Shown piece by piece: positions 15,712-23,571 of a stretch of 27,222 nucleotides of DNA. Origin of the DNA: Chloroflexota bacterium (GTDB taxonomy: Bacteria; Chloroflexota; Anaerolineae; Anaerolineales; VGOW01); contig JACRLA010000334.1 of the NCBI GenBank assembly GCA_016215145.1, forward strand, positions 1 through 27,222, written 5' to 3'. Each line of letters opens with the position of its first letter. Position 1 is the stretch's first letter. Both the position numbers and the translations under genes were made by a program. Below the pieces are notes generated by a model. It searched no databases. It worked only from the letters and a program-made list of their open reading frames with translations, and had not been told where the DNA came from.

Positions 15712-16650
15712 ATGATTCGACCTCTGATCACTGTGGTAGTCTGCACCTTTAACCGGGCATCACTTTTGAGAACGTGTTTGCAGTCTTTGGTAGAGCAATC
15801 TGTTGACGTATCGTGTTATGAGGTGGTGGTAGTAAATAACAATTCGACTGATTCGACTCCGCAAGTAGTAAAAGAGTTTTCTGATCAGCGATCTAACTTT
15901 TCGGGTGTCGTTGAGAAGACACAAGGACTTGCTAACGCTCGCAACAGTGGCTGGCGCATCGCGAGCGGTGAATATGTGGCGTATATTGATGATGATTGCA
16001 AAGCACCGCCGGAGTGGATAGCTGTTGCTAAAGAAATCATTGAACAAGTTTCCCCGACAGTGTTTGGTGGACCCAATTTCGCTTTTTACAATACACCGAA
16101 ACCACCATGGTATAAAGATATTTACAGCTCGACGACCTTAGGTGATCATTCACGGGTATTGAGCGCGCGTGAACACTTAATCGGGAACAACATTTTTTTT
16201 CAGCACACAATACTCGACGCATTAGGTGGTTTCAACAGTCAATTAGGTATGATTGGCGACAAGATCGCATATGGCGAAGAGACAGAGATGGTAATGCGTA
16301 TTCGTAGCACAATGAATGACGCGATTACCTACTACGAACCGCGACTTTATGTATATCATTTGGTGCGCCCGGAAAAAATGCGGCTCGATTGGACAGTCTC
16401 TCAAAGTTTTGCTTCGGGTTGGTATTCGGCTAAAGTATTTAAAGTTGAAACTTCACGTTCTTTCACTCTATGGCGTAGTTTGCTGCTTGAGACCATGCTA
16501 CTTATTAAAGACGTCAGTTGGTCTGTTTTGTGGCGAGATCGTACGCGTTACCCTTACTGGCAAAATTTTTTCTACGAGGTGGTATGCCGTCATTTGATTA
16601 AGTTGGGGGAGATCGTTGAACAGCTACAGCGTAAACTGCTCTCGTCATGA
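15712..16650 (+). CDS. Glycosyltransferase family 2
   Basis: This 312-residue GT-A enzyme opens with PLITVVVCTFNRASLLRTCL. It has the nucleotide-binding VVVNNNSTDST segment near residues 39-49, the TQGLANARNSGW motif near 69-80 and the metal-binding acidic run YIDDDCKAPPEW at residues 91-102. The later GEETEMVMRI segment contains the acidic residues expected near the catalytic base. ATG 15712 follows the preceding stop by one base, and its own stop overlaps the next ATG (ATGA), so it is in a coupled run. It is a chain-building or branching transferase with unknown donor. Its base composition is a little more AT-rich by eye than that of the flanking two-domain genes. Confidence 0.92.
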   Translation: MIRPLITVVVCTFNRASLLRTCLQSLVEQSVDVSCYEVVVVNNNSTDSTPQVVKEFSDQRSNFSGVVEKTQGLANARNSGWRIASGEYVAYIDDDCKAPPEWIAVAKEIIEQVSPTVFGGPNFAFYNTPKPPWYKDIYSSTTLGDHSRVLSAREHLIGNNIFFQHTILDALGGFNSQLGMIGDKIAYGEETEMVMRIRSTMNDAITYYEPRLYVYHLVRPEKMRLDWTVSQSFASGWYSAKVFKVETSRSFTLWRSLLLETMLLIKDVSWSVLWRDRTRYPYWQNFFYEVVCRHLIKLGEIVEQLQRKLLSS

Positions 16651-18608
16651 AGTTTTTATTCCTCGACACTTATTACACCAAGTTTCTTCACTTTCATTAT
16701 CGGCGGCACCCGCAGTTAGAGACGTATTCGTACAACGACCAACTGCGTTCCTTGCTCGATCAATGCTTCGGCACGTCTGATTTTTATTCGGAAAATTTGC
16801 GGGCGTTAGGACATGAGGCGCATGATCTAATCCCCAATTGTGTCCCGCTTCAACGTCAATGGGCGAAGGAAAATGGGCGGGCGTTATGGCGATCTTGTCC
16901 GCTCGAATCGGATGGCGCGCGTCTGAAGGTGTGGCAGCACGCGGTGATCGCCGCGCAGTTGGAGAAATTCCGACCCGATGTATTGTATGTCCAAAATATG
17001 AAGTGGACGGATACAGACCTGCTGAGAATGGTTCACGACAATGTGCGGCTCGTCATCGGGCAGACGGCGTCACCGCTTCCCGAAATTGACTTGAGTGGCT
17101 ACGACTTGGTGTTGAGTTCATTTCCACATTTTGTCGCTCAATTGAAACGAATGGGCGTTGCCAGCGAATATCTGCGGATTGCTTTTGAGCCGCGAGTATT
17201 AACCCGCATCCCAAAATCCAAACGCGATGGCGTAATTTTTCTTGGATCGTATTCGCCCGATCATCAGCGCGGCACAACGATGCTAGAAGCGGTGGCGCGG
17301 CACTGCCCGTTGGAATTTTGGGGGCAGGGTGTGGAGTCGCTGTCTCCCGATTCGCCGATACGCCGCACTTATCGTGGCGAGGCATGGGGGATCGAAATGT
17401 ATCGCGTGTTGTCTTCGTCACACATTGCCCTCAATCGGCATATCGAAGTGTCGGGGCGTTTTGCTAACAATATGCGGCTTTATGAAGCAACCGGCGTTGG
17501 GACGTTATTGATCACCGATGCAAAAGAAAATTTAGAAGATCTCTTTGAAACAGATCAAGAAGTGGTGGCGTATCGCTCGGCAGACGAGTGTGTCGAGAAA
17601 ATTCGATACTATCTAGATCATGAAGAGGAGCGTGAGAAGATCGCTCAAGCCGGTCAGACGCGGACTCTGCGTGATCACACTTATGCCAACCGGATGGAAG
17701 AAGTATCATCTTTCGTCGAAAAGTATGCGCGGGCATCGGTGGTAACCCCGCGCGATCTTGTGCGTGTTTGGAAGCGCGATCATTTCAGGCGGGTGTGGCG
17801 CAGACGCTCTCTATCTCTATTGAAGCGCGCGGAAAAATTGCCCGGCATCCGCCGCCTGAAGTGGGAATGGGAGAGACGACGGCGCGCGCCGACTCTACCG
17901 CGCAAAGTGTCTTACGGTTATCAACGGCTGTCTGCCTCGCAATCTTTGGCAGATTTGAGAAATAGCTGGCGCGATCCCAACATCCCATTGGCGCAGCGTG
18001 CGTTGGTGAACGACGATCTACGCAAGATGTATTTTGGTTTCCCGTCGTTGATGTATCAAATGTCGGCGCGCGCGGTGGCGCGCACCGACTTGGTTGATCC
18101 TTTGATTGTGGAAGTGGGATGCGCCAGCGGCTATTACTCCGAAGTTCTCTCGCACCTCTGCGGGGGCGTCGTTAATTATGTTGGCTTGGATTATTCATTT
18201 CCGCTTGTGTCTCAAGGCAAGGGAGTCTATCCACATCTGCCTCTGATCAATGGCGACGCTTGTCACTTGCCGTTCGGAAATTCGGCCTGTGACATTTTGT
18301 TTTCGGGGACGGTGTTGCTACACGTCCCTGATTACGAATCGGTGATCGCCGAGTCGGCGCGCGTATCAAAACAGTGGTGTATCTTCCATCGCACGCCGAT
18401 CTTCGAGAGGGCGCCGACGGCGGCGTTTTCAAAGTTCGCCTACGGCGTGTGTACGGTTGAATACGCATTTAATCGTGACGAGTTGTTTCGCTTATTCGAC
18501 CGACATGGCTTAGAGGTAATCGAAACATACCATATTGAACAATACACTTTGCCCGGCGCCGACGAGGTGGCGCAAATGAAGACGTATCTTACGCTCAAAC
18601 GCAGTTGA
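16647..18608 (+). CDS. Two-domain protein: CgeB-like glycosyltransferase plus SAM methyltransferase
   Basis: This 653-residue fusion begins with a CgeB-like GT-B domain (about residues 1-365): MKFLFLDTYYTKFLHFHYRR at the start, an FLGSYSPDHQRG donor-domain opening, and the closing hinge IRYYLDHEEEREKIAQAGQ. That hinge is nearly the same as in the gene at 13812. A basic linker rich in Arg follows (about 375-425). The C-terminal class I methyltransferase has motif I VEVGCASGYY at residues 488-497, an acidic strand end VGLDYS, INGDACHLPFGNSACDILFS and HVPDYESVIAESARV. One polypeptide may transfer a sugar and then methylate it, or cap the chain. It overlaps the previous gene by four bases. Confidence 0.85.
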   Translation: MKFLFLDTYYTKFLHFHYRRHPQLETYSYNDQLRSLLDQCFGTSDFYSENLRALGHEAHDLIPNCVPLQRQWAKENGRALWRSCPLESDGARLKVWQHAVIAAQLEKFRPDVLYVQNMKWTDTDLLRMVHDNVRLVIGQTASPLPEIDLSGYDLVLSSFPHFVAQLKRMGVASEYLRIAFEPRVLTRIPKSKRDGVIFLGSYSPDHQRGTTMLEAVARHCPLEFWGQGVESLSPDSPIRRTYRGEAWGIEMYRVLSSSHIALNRHIEVSGRFANNMRLYEATGVGTLLITDAKENLEDLFETDQEVVAYRSADECVEKIRYYLDHEEEREKIAQAGQTRTLRDHTYANRMEEVSSFVEKYARASVVTPRDLVRVWKRDHFRRVWRRRSLSLLKRAEKLPGIRRLKWEWERRRRAPTLPRKVSYGYQRLSASQSLADLRNSWRDPNIPLAQRALVNDDLRKMYFGFPSLMYQMSARAVARTDLVDPLIVEVGCASGYYSEVLSHLCGGVVNYVGLDYSFPLVSQGKGVYPHLPLINGDACHLPFGNSACDILFSGTVLLHVPDYESVIAESARVSKQWCIFHRTPIFERAPTAAFSKFAYGVCTVEYAFNRDELFRLFDRHGLEVIETYHIEQYTLPGADEVAQMKTYLTLKRS

Positions 18609-18621
18609 GAATTAATATTTC

Positions 18622-19572
18622 ATGCGCCACTATTGCACCTATTTTGATCGTCATTACTTATATCGTGGTCTGGCTCTATATGGGTCGTTGATACAACATG
18701 ACTCAGAGTTCTTGTTATGGATTCTTTGCTACGACGACGAGTCGTATCACACCCTCCGAAAGCTAAATCTGTCCCGCGCCCGATTAATTTCACTCGCCGA
18801 ATTTGAAAATGCCAATCCTGAACTTGTCACGGTTAAACCGTCTCGGCAACTGCGCGAATATTATTGGACAAGCACTTCGTCGCTTCCGCTTTACGTTTTT
18901 GCCCAATCTCCCGATATTGATCTCGTCACTTACATTGATTCCGATCTCTTTTTTTATTCTTCGCTTCAACCGATTTTTGACGAACTGGCGGATCGATCTA
19001 TCATGCTCATCGAACATCGTTACTCGCCGGAGCGTGAATACCAAACGGCGATCAGCGGACTCTATAACGTGGGTTTGATGATCTTTCGCCGTGATGGCAA
19101 CGGACTCGGCTGTTTGCGTTGGTGGCGCGAGCGGTGTTTAGAATGGTGTTATGCCCGCGCCGAGGACGGCAAATTTGGCGATCAAAAATACCTTGATGAT
19201 TGGACGACGCGATTCGACGGCGTTGCCGTCTTGCAGCACTTGGGGGCAGGTGTTGCCCCTTGGAATTTGACTCGCTTTCCTGTGTATCAAGTTGATAATC
19301 GTTTAATGGCGCAAAATCAACCTTTAATCTTTTATCATTTCCATGCCTTTACCATTGTTGCTTCTTACCTATATGAGACTGTCACACCTACATATCATTT
19401 CGATCAGCAACAAGTAGACATGATCTATAAGCCATATATCTTGGCAGTGCGTCACGCAATCCATTCTGTCGCCAATGCTGATCCCGAATTTAATTTTGGT
19501 TACGGACATCGGGGACCTCGCAGTTTGCTTGGGGCAGCACTCTCACACCGTCTCATGGTATCGTTTGCGTAA
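18622..19572 (+). CDS. Glycosyltransferase (GT8-like, GT-A fold)
   Basis: This 316-residue protein starts MRHYCTYFDRHYLYRGLALY, resembling proteins that begin with a free-moving-hand type GT8 strand. It has the DxD metal site DSD at residues 106-108 within VTYIDSDLFFYSSLQP. Downstream AISGLYNVGLMIFRRD and GKFGDQKYLDDW match the conserved middle and acceptor-side motifs of this group, including the Asp-Gln of a DQ motif. A late FYHFHAF gives the His residues seen near the nucleotide site of GT8-like enzymes. It lies 13 bases after the fused enzyme and two bases before a GT2 gene. Specificity is unknown; the GT8 label is by motif resemblance only. Confidence 0.8.
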   Translation: MRHYCTYFDRHYLYRGLALYGSLIQHDSEFLLWILCYDDESYHTLRKLNLSRARLISLAEFENANPELVTVKPSRQLREYYWTSTSSLPLYVFAQSPDIDLVTYIDSDLFFYSSLQPIFDELADRSIMLIEHRYSPEREYQTAISGLYNVGLMIFRRDGNGLGCLRWWRERCLEWCYARAEDGKFGDQKYLDDWTTRFDGVAVLQHLGAGVAPWNLTRFPVYQVDNRLMAQNQPLIFYHFHAFTIVASYLYETVTPTYHFDQQQVDMIYKPYILAVRHAIHSVANADPEFNFGYGHRGPRSLLGAALSHRLMVSFA

Positions 19573-19574
19573 CC

Positions 19575-20546
19575 ATGCCTCCTAAGCTCTCTATCACCAC
19601 CCCCTCCTTCAACCAATCTCCCTATCTCGAACAAACGATTCGCTCCGTCATCACTCAACAAAATGTGAGCGTGGAGTATTTTGTTTTAGATGGCGGCTCG
19701 ACCGATGGCAGTGTCGAGATCATCAAGAAGTATGCGGATCGAATCAAGTATTGGGTAAGCGAACCTGATAAAGGGCAGACCGACGCCATTGTGCGCGGCT
19801 GGAAACGTGCGACGGGTGATGTGTTGGCGTGGCTCAACTCCGATGATTACTTTATGCCGAACGCCTTGCAAAAAGTTGCCGAAGCGTTTAGTGATCCAAG
19901 CGTGATGGTCGTCATCGGCAGTGGGGCGATTGTGGATGAAAGTGGCAACGTTATCGGCGACAAGTATGCGCGGCACTTCAACGTCGAAACGATGTTGACG
20001 ACGGGCGGCGGCGTCCCTCATCAGCCTTCTACTTTTGTGCATCGCCGTGTGATTGATATGATCGGCTATCCTGATCCTGAATTGCATTACGTGATGGATT
20101 GGGAATACTGGATTCGTATCGCGCTCGCCATTCCGCAAAATCAAATTCGTGTGATCTACGAACCCTTTGCCGCATTGCGAACTTGGGAAGGCACGAAGAC
20201 TCTCACTGGCACTGAAAAAATTTGCGACGAGCATCGCGCCGTGCTCGAAAAACTTTTTAACGGCAACACGTTGCCGCCTCATCTGCAAAAACTTCAAGCG
20301 CGATCACGGGCAGGTACTTATATCAAACAAGCGTTTCTGCAATGGCAAGCAGGTCGCGCCGCCGATGCACGGCGAAGTTTAGATCAAGCAAAAGAGATCG
20401 ATCCAACATCTCTCTCAGGCTGGCACGAACTCAAACTGCAACTGCAAACCCACTTGCCTTATCCCCTCTACGAAAAAGCCCGCCACACTTGGGGTCAACT
20501 CCGCCCTCTACTCTCCAACATCCAATCTCCAATCTCCAATCTCTAA
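19575..20546 (+). CDS. Glycosyltransferase family 2 with repeat-encoded C-terminus
   Basis: This 323-residue GT-A enzyme has the family opening LSITTPSFNQSPYLEQTIRS and the segment FVLDGGSTDGSVEII. SEPDKGQTDAIVRGW carries the conserved DxGQxDA signature of this subgroup, and the metal site LNSDDYF has SDD at residues 89-91. The HYVMDWEYWIR segment near 172-182 holds the acidic residues of the catalytic region. The C-terminal 80 residues look like a helical tail (WQAGRAADARRSLDQAKE). The last nine codons (NIQSPISNL) are made from a CCAATCT heptamer array, with the stop right after it. The enzyme core is complete, so the repeat has simply supplied the end of the protein. Confidence 0.9.
   Translation: MPPKLSITTPSFNQSPYLEQTIRSVITQQNVSVEYFVLDGGSTDGSVEIIKKYADRIKYWVSEPDKGQTDAIVRGWKRATGDVLAWLNSDDYFMPNALQKVAEAFSDPSVMVVIGSGAIVDESGNVIGDKYARHFNVETMLTTGGGVPHQPSTFVHRRVIDMIGYPDPELHYVMDWEYWIRIALAIPQNQIRVIYEPFAALRTWEGTKTLTGTEKICDEHRAVLEKLFNGNTLPPHLQKLQARSRAGTYIKQAFLQWQAGRAADARRSLDQAKEIDPTSLSGWHELKLQLQTHLPYPLYEKARHTWGQLRPLLSNIQSPISNL
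20515..20542. repeat. Heptanucleotide tandem repeat, unit CCAATCT, at the GT2 stop / asnB start
   Basis: Four units occupy 20515-20542: CCAACAT followed by three perfect CCAATCT. The array encodes the final residues of the GT2 protein and ends just before its stop at 20544-20546. The asnB ATG follows at 20549, so the repeat occupies the place where a ribosome binding site for asnB would be. The same unit in the same reading frame recurs inside asnB at 21376-21403. Confidence 0.9.
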
Positions 20547-20548
20547 CC

Positions 20549-22333
20549 ATGTGCGGCATCTGCGGTCTCTATCAATCCGATCACTCTGTGGATCACGCCT
20601 CGCTCAAAGCGATGAACCATCGCCAACGCCATCGCGGGCCCGACGACGAAGGCTACTACCTCTCGCCCGATCACCAACTTGGTTTTGGGTTTCGCCGACT
20701 CGCCATCATTGACCTCTCGCCCAACGGTCATCAACCCATGACCAACGAAGACGGATCACTTTGGATCGTCTTCAACGGCGAAGTGTATAACTACCCCGAA
20801 CTGCGGCGCGAACTTGTTAATGCCGGTCACGAATTTCGATCTACTTCCGACACCGAAACTGTTTTGCACGGTTACGAAGAGTGGGGTGTAGAAGTCGTTA
20901 AACGTTTAAGCGGCATGTTCGCCTTTGCTATCTGGAATCAAAACGATCACACACTCTTCATGGCTCGGGATCGTCTCGGCATCAAGCCGCTTCATTATTA
21001 TTGGGACGAAAAAAAATTCGCTTTCGCCTCCGAGATCAAATCGCTCCTCACCCTCCGCCTCAACACCGATCTCGATCACTCTGCTATCTGGGATTACTTC
21101 ACTTATCTCTACGTCCCCACGCCCAAAACAATTTACAAACACATTCGCAAACTGCCACCCGCGCATTACGCGATCTTCAATGGCGATCTAAAAATCAATG
21201 AGTATTGGGATATAAAAAATTGGGGGACTTCGCCTCTTTCCAAAGGGGATGCCGCCGATGCCGTGCGCGACCAACTTTTTAAATCTACCTCCTCCCACCT
21301 CATCGCCGATGTTCCCGTGGGCGTCCTCCTCTCAGGGGGGCTGGACTCAAGCGCGGTAACAGCCGCCGCCTCTAGCCAATCTCCAATCTCCAACCTCCAA
21401 TCCTTCTCCATCGGCTTTGATATTGAAGAACATTCCGAATTGAAATACGCCCAAATCGTCGCTGATACATTTCATACAACGCATCGCACGCGCATCGTCT
21501 CGCGTCAAGATTTTTCATCCGCGCTTGATCAAATGATCGATCTCTACGACGAACCTTTTGCCGATGGTTCCGGGTTGCCGACTCTGGCAGTGTCGCGGTT
21601 GGCGGCTGAACATGTGAAAGTTGTTGTGGCGGGTGATGGTGGCGATGAGACTCTCGCCGGTTACATCCGTTATCTTAAATGGGTGGAGATGGCTCAACGT
21701 GAGAGCGGCGCGCTGTTACTCCGCGATCTAATCTATGAAAAAATTTTGCTCAAAGCACTAACGCCGTTTACAGGCGTGCCAAAAATTTTAGGCTTGATCA
21801 GCGCCGGCGATCTTGATCTGCGCGGCAAGCGCGGCGCGGATCGTTATGGCGCCTTGATCGATTCAGTGAAAGCATTTCAAAAACCGAAACTTCTGCCCGA
21901 CCTTGCCCGCGAATTTAAAGACTACGATGATTATTGGTACGTGCGAAAATTTTGGCGCGACGACTTAGATGAAATTTCGGCGATGCAGTACGTGGACATT
22001 AAGACGTATTTGCATGACGATATTTTGACGAAGGTGGATCGGGCGAGCATGGCGGCTTCACTGGAAGTGAGGGTCCCACTATTAGATCATGCTTGGGTGG
22101 AGTTGGCGGCATCACTTCCGGCAGAGTGGCGATTCCAAAAATCAATTTTCCGCGAAGCGTTAATCGGCGTGCTGCCCGAATCAATTTTGAATCGAAGTAA
22201 AAAAGGATTCTCGGCGCCGCTCTTAAATTGGCAAGAGGCGCAAACCATCAACGGCGCGCGCTTGGGCGGTTCGGCGTTGTGGGCGTGGCAAGTGTACGAA
22301 ACATGGAGACAACATAGACTTCCGAAGTTTTAA
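20549..22333 (+). CDS. asnB: Asparagine synthase (glutamine-hydrolysing) family amidotransferase
   Basis: This 594-residue class II glutamine amidotransferase carries the N-terminal nucleophile Cys2 (MCGICGLYQ), the RHRGPDDEG motif, and the glutaminase-site NGEVYNYPELR. The ATP-pyrophosphatase synthetase domain includes SGGLDSS at residues 262-268 and the later KVDRASMAASLEVRVPLLDH. In a glycan cluster such enzymes often amidate a sugar uronic acid or other carboxylate rather than aspartate. The nearby UDP-sugar dehydrogenase makes that attractive. ATG 20549 is chosen because Cys must be residue 2; an upstream in-frame extension is out of family. Residues 277-285 (QSPISNLQS) are repeat-encoded and the C-terminal RLPKF is part of a palindrome. 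Confidence 0.93.
   Translation: MCGICGLYQSDHSVDHASLKAMNHRQRHRGPDDEGYYLSPDHQLGFGFRRLAIIDLSPNGHQPMTNEDGSLWIVFNGEVYNYPELRRELVNAGHEFRSTSDTETVLHGYEEWGVEVVKRLSGMFAFAIWNQNDHTLFMARDRLGIKPLHYYWDEKKFAFASEIKSLLTLRLNTDLDHSAIWDYFTYLYVPTPKTIYKHIRKLPPAHYAIFNGDLKINEYWDIKNWGTSPLSKGDAADAVRDQLFKSTSSHLIADVPVGVLLSGGLDSSAVTAAASSQSPISNLQSFSIGFDIEEHSELKYAQIVADTFHTTHRTRIVSRQDFSSALDQMIDLYDEPFADGSGLPTLAVSRLAAEHVKVVVAGDGGDETLAGYIRYLKWVEMAQRESGALLLRDLIYEKILLKALTPFTGVPKILGLISAGDLDLRGKRGADRYGALIDSVKAFQKPKLLPDLAREFKDYDDYWYVRKFWRDDLDEISAMQYVDIKTYLHDDILTKVDRASMAASLEVRVPLLDHAWVELAASLPAEWRFQKSIFREALIGVLPESILNRSKKGFSAPLLNWQEAQTINGARLGGSALWAWQVYETWRQHRLPKF
21376..21403. repeat. Heptanucleotide tandem repeat inside asnB, unit CCAATCT
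   Basis: Four units occupy 21376-21403: CCAATCT, CCAATCT, CCAACCT, CCAATCC. They encode QSPISNLQS at residues 277-285, between the SGGLDSS loop helix and the strand FSIGFD. In other AsnB proteins this surface loop usually varies in sequence. The translation equals the C-terminal tail of the preceding GT2, because both arrays are read in the same phase. Confidence 0.85.
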
Positions 22334-22348
22334 AAACTTCGGAAGTCT
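22316..22348. repeat. Perfect 33-bp palindrome across the asnB 3' end
   Basis: The 16-base arm 22316-22331 (AGACTTCCGAAGTTTT) is exactly mirrored by 22333-22348, with one central base. The asnB stop TAA lies in the centre (22331-22333), so the last five codons are palindrome-derived. No run of T follows, which argues against a classical intrinsic terminator. The ATG of the next gene is nine bases after the palindrome, so a transcript hairpin would sit right before its start. Confidence 0.9.
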
Positions 22349-22356
22349 GCCCCGCT

Positions 22357-23571
22357 ATGCGTCTCACATACATCACCACTGGCTCGTTCCCCACATCAAA
22401 GGCATCTTCCATTCAAGTGATGCAAATGTGCGCTGCCTTTGCCGAAGCGGGCGCGATGGTAAAATTGGTCGCGCGTCCTTTAGAGTCAAGCAACAATGTG
22501 TTTGATTATTATGGTGTCTCTCGAAATTTTTTGTTCGAGACTCCGCACTGGTTGAACGTGCCGCGCGCGGCGGATGTTTTTCAGATGCGCGCCGCGTGGC
22601 GCGAACGCGGCGATTGGATTTGTTATGCGCGTGGACGTGATCTCGTTGCGCCGTTTGTGGCGTTGTTGCGCGGCGCGCGCGCGTGCGTCGAGGCGCATGG
22701 TCGCCCGCTGACCGCGCGCGAAAAATTAATGCTCACTTGGATCGCCCGCCACCCACGCGGGCGTTTGATTGTCATCTCGCCGCCGCTGCAAGAAATTTAT
22801 CGGCGCGAATTTAATTTGGAGTCATTCGTTGCATCGGATGGTGTTGACCTCAAACGTTTTGAGCCACGTCTGTCGAAAGAAGAAGCGCGCGAAAAATTAG
22901 GAGTGGGGCAAATTGGCAAATTGCCCACCATTGCGTATGTGGGCGGGTTGTATGAAGGGCGCGGTTTAGAAATTCTATTTAAAGCTGTTGCCGCCTTGCC
23001 TGCGCAGCTGTTGATCGTAGGTGGACGTGATGCCGATGAAGTTGCCGCGTGGCGCGAGAAAGCAAAAGCGTTGGGCGCAGGTAACGTGCGTTTTGTTGGC
23101 TATCAATCACCGGCGCGAGTGCCGCTTTATCTCTTCGCTGCGGATATTTTGGCGATGCCTTACAGCGCGCGCACGCTCACGCCGAGCGGCGAAGAAACGA
23201 CTCAATCACCGGCGCGAGTGCCGCTTTATCTCTTCGCTGCGGATATTTTGGCGATGCCTTACAGCGCGCGCACGCTCACGCCGAGCGGCGAAGAAACGAC
23301 TCAATGGATGTCGCCCTTGAAGCTCTATGAATATCTGGCGGCAGGTCGCTCGATAGTGGCAAGTGATCTGCCCGCGCTGCGTTATGTGTTGACGCACGGC
23401 GAGAACGCTTTGTTAGCAGCGCCGGACGATGAAGGCGCGCTTCGTGATTCGTTTGATCAACTGCTGAAGGATGAGTCGCTGCGCGAGCGGCTGGCGGCAA
23501 ACGCCCGCGCCACGGCTGAACGCTCGACGTGGCTGACGCGGGCGAAAAAAATTTTGGAGTGTGCGAATTGA
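22357..23571 (+). CDS. Glycosyltransferase family 4 with a 33-residue internal duplication
   Basis: This 404-residue paralogue of the GT4 at 100-1266 has the same opening (MRLTYITTGSFPTSKASSIQ), the donor-half start TIAYVGGLYEGRG, and MSPLKLYEYLAAGRSIVASD near the C-terminus. Residues 250-282 are repeated exactly as 283-315 (unit QSPARVPLYLFAADILAMPY plus 13 more). Without the second copy it would be 371 residues, close to its paralogue. The duplicated unit covers a helix and strand of the nucleotide-sugar-binding half, so the fold must bulge out one copy or the activity may be lost. The Glu after SDLPSLR in the paralogue is replaced by Tyr (SDLPALRYVL). ATG 22357 follows the palindrome; no clear Shine-Dalgarno is visible. 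Confidence 0.88.
   Translation: MRLTYITTGSFPTSKASSIQVMQMCAAFAEAGAMVKLVARPLESSNNVFDYYGVSRNFLFETPHWLNVPRAADVFQMRAAWRERGDWICYARGRDLVAPFVALLRGARACVEAHGRPLTAREKLMLTWIARHPRGRLIVISPPLQEIYRREFNLESFVASDGVDLKRFEPRLSKEEAREKLGVGQIGKLPTIAYVGGLYEGRGLEILFKAVAALPAQLLIVGGRDADEVAAWREKAKALGAGNVRFVGYQSPARVPLYLFAADILAMPYSARTLTPSGEETTQSPARVPLYLFAADILAMPYSARTLTPSGEETTQWMSPLKLYEYLAAGRSIVASDLPALRYVLTHGENALLAAPDDEGALRDSFDQLLKDESLRERLAANARATAERSTWLTRAKKILECAN
23103..23305. repeat. Perfect 99-bp direct tandem duplication
   Basis: Copy 1 is 23103-23201 and copy 2 is 23202-23300, with no difference between them. Five further bases (23301-23305, TCAAT) begin a third unit. A length of 99 bases keeps the frame and adds 33 residues to the GT4 protein. 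The TCAAT at the edges is the short homology that could have mediated slippage or unequal exchange. Complete identity implies a very recent event or an assembly error. Confidence 0.95.
23556..23559 (+). promoter_or_regulatory. Ribosome binding site GGAG that supports a TTG start
   Basis: GGAG at 23556-23559 lies eight bases before TTG 23568, inside the end of the GT4 gene. It favours TTG 23568, which overlaps the GT4 stop as TTGA, over GTG 23529 for the following membrane protein. Confidence 0.55.

Noticed and set aside
19686..20297. Long open frame on the minus strand (203 codons) opposite the GT2 gene
   Set aside because: It lies wholly antisense to a well-supported glycosyltransferase, has no family motif, and its length follows from the codon use of the sense gene.
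20342..20548. In-frame extension upstream of asnB
   Set aside because: AsnB needs Cys as residue 2 after Met removal; the extension overlaps the GT2 gene, is low in complexity and would bury the nucleophile.
22316..22348. Palindrome read as an intrinsic terminator
   Set aside because: The following bases are CTGCCCCGC with no T-run, and the next gene starts nine bases later in the same direction.
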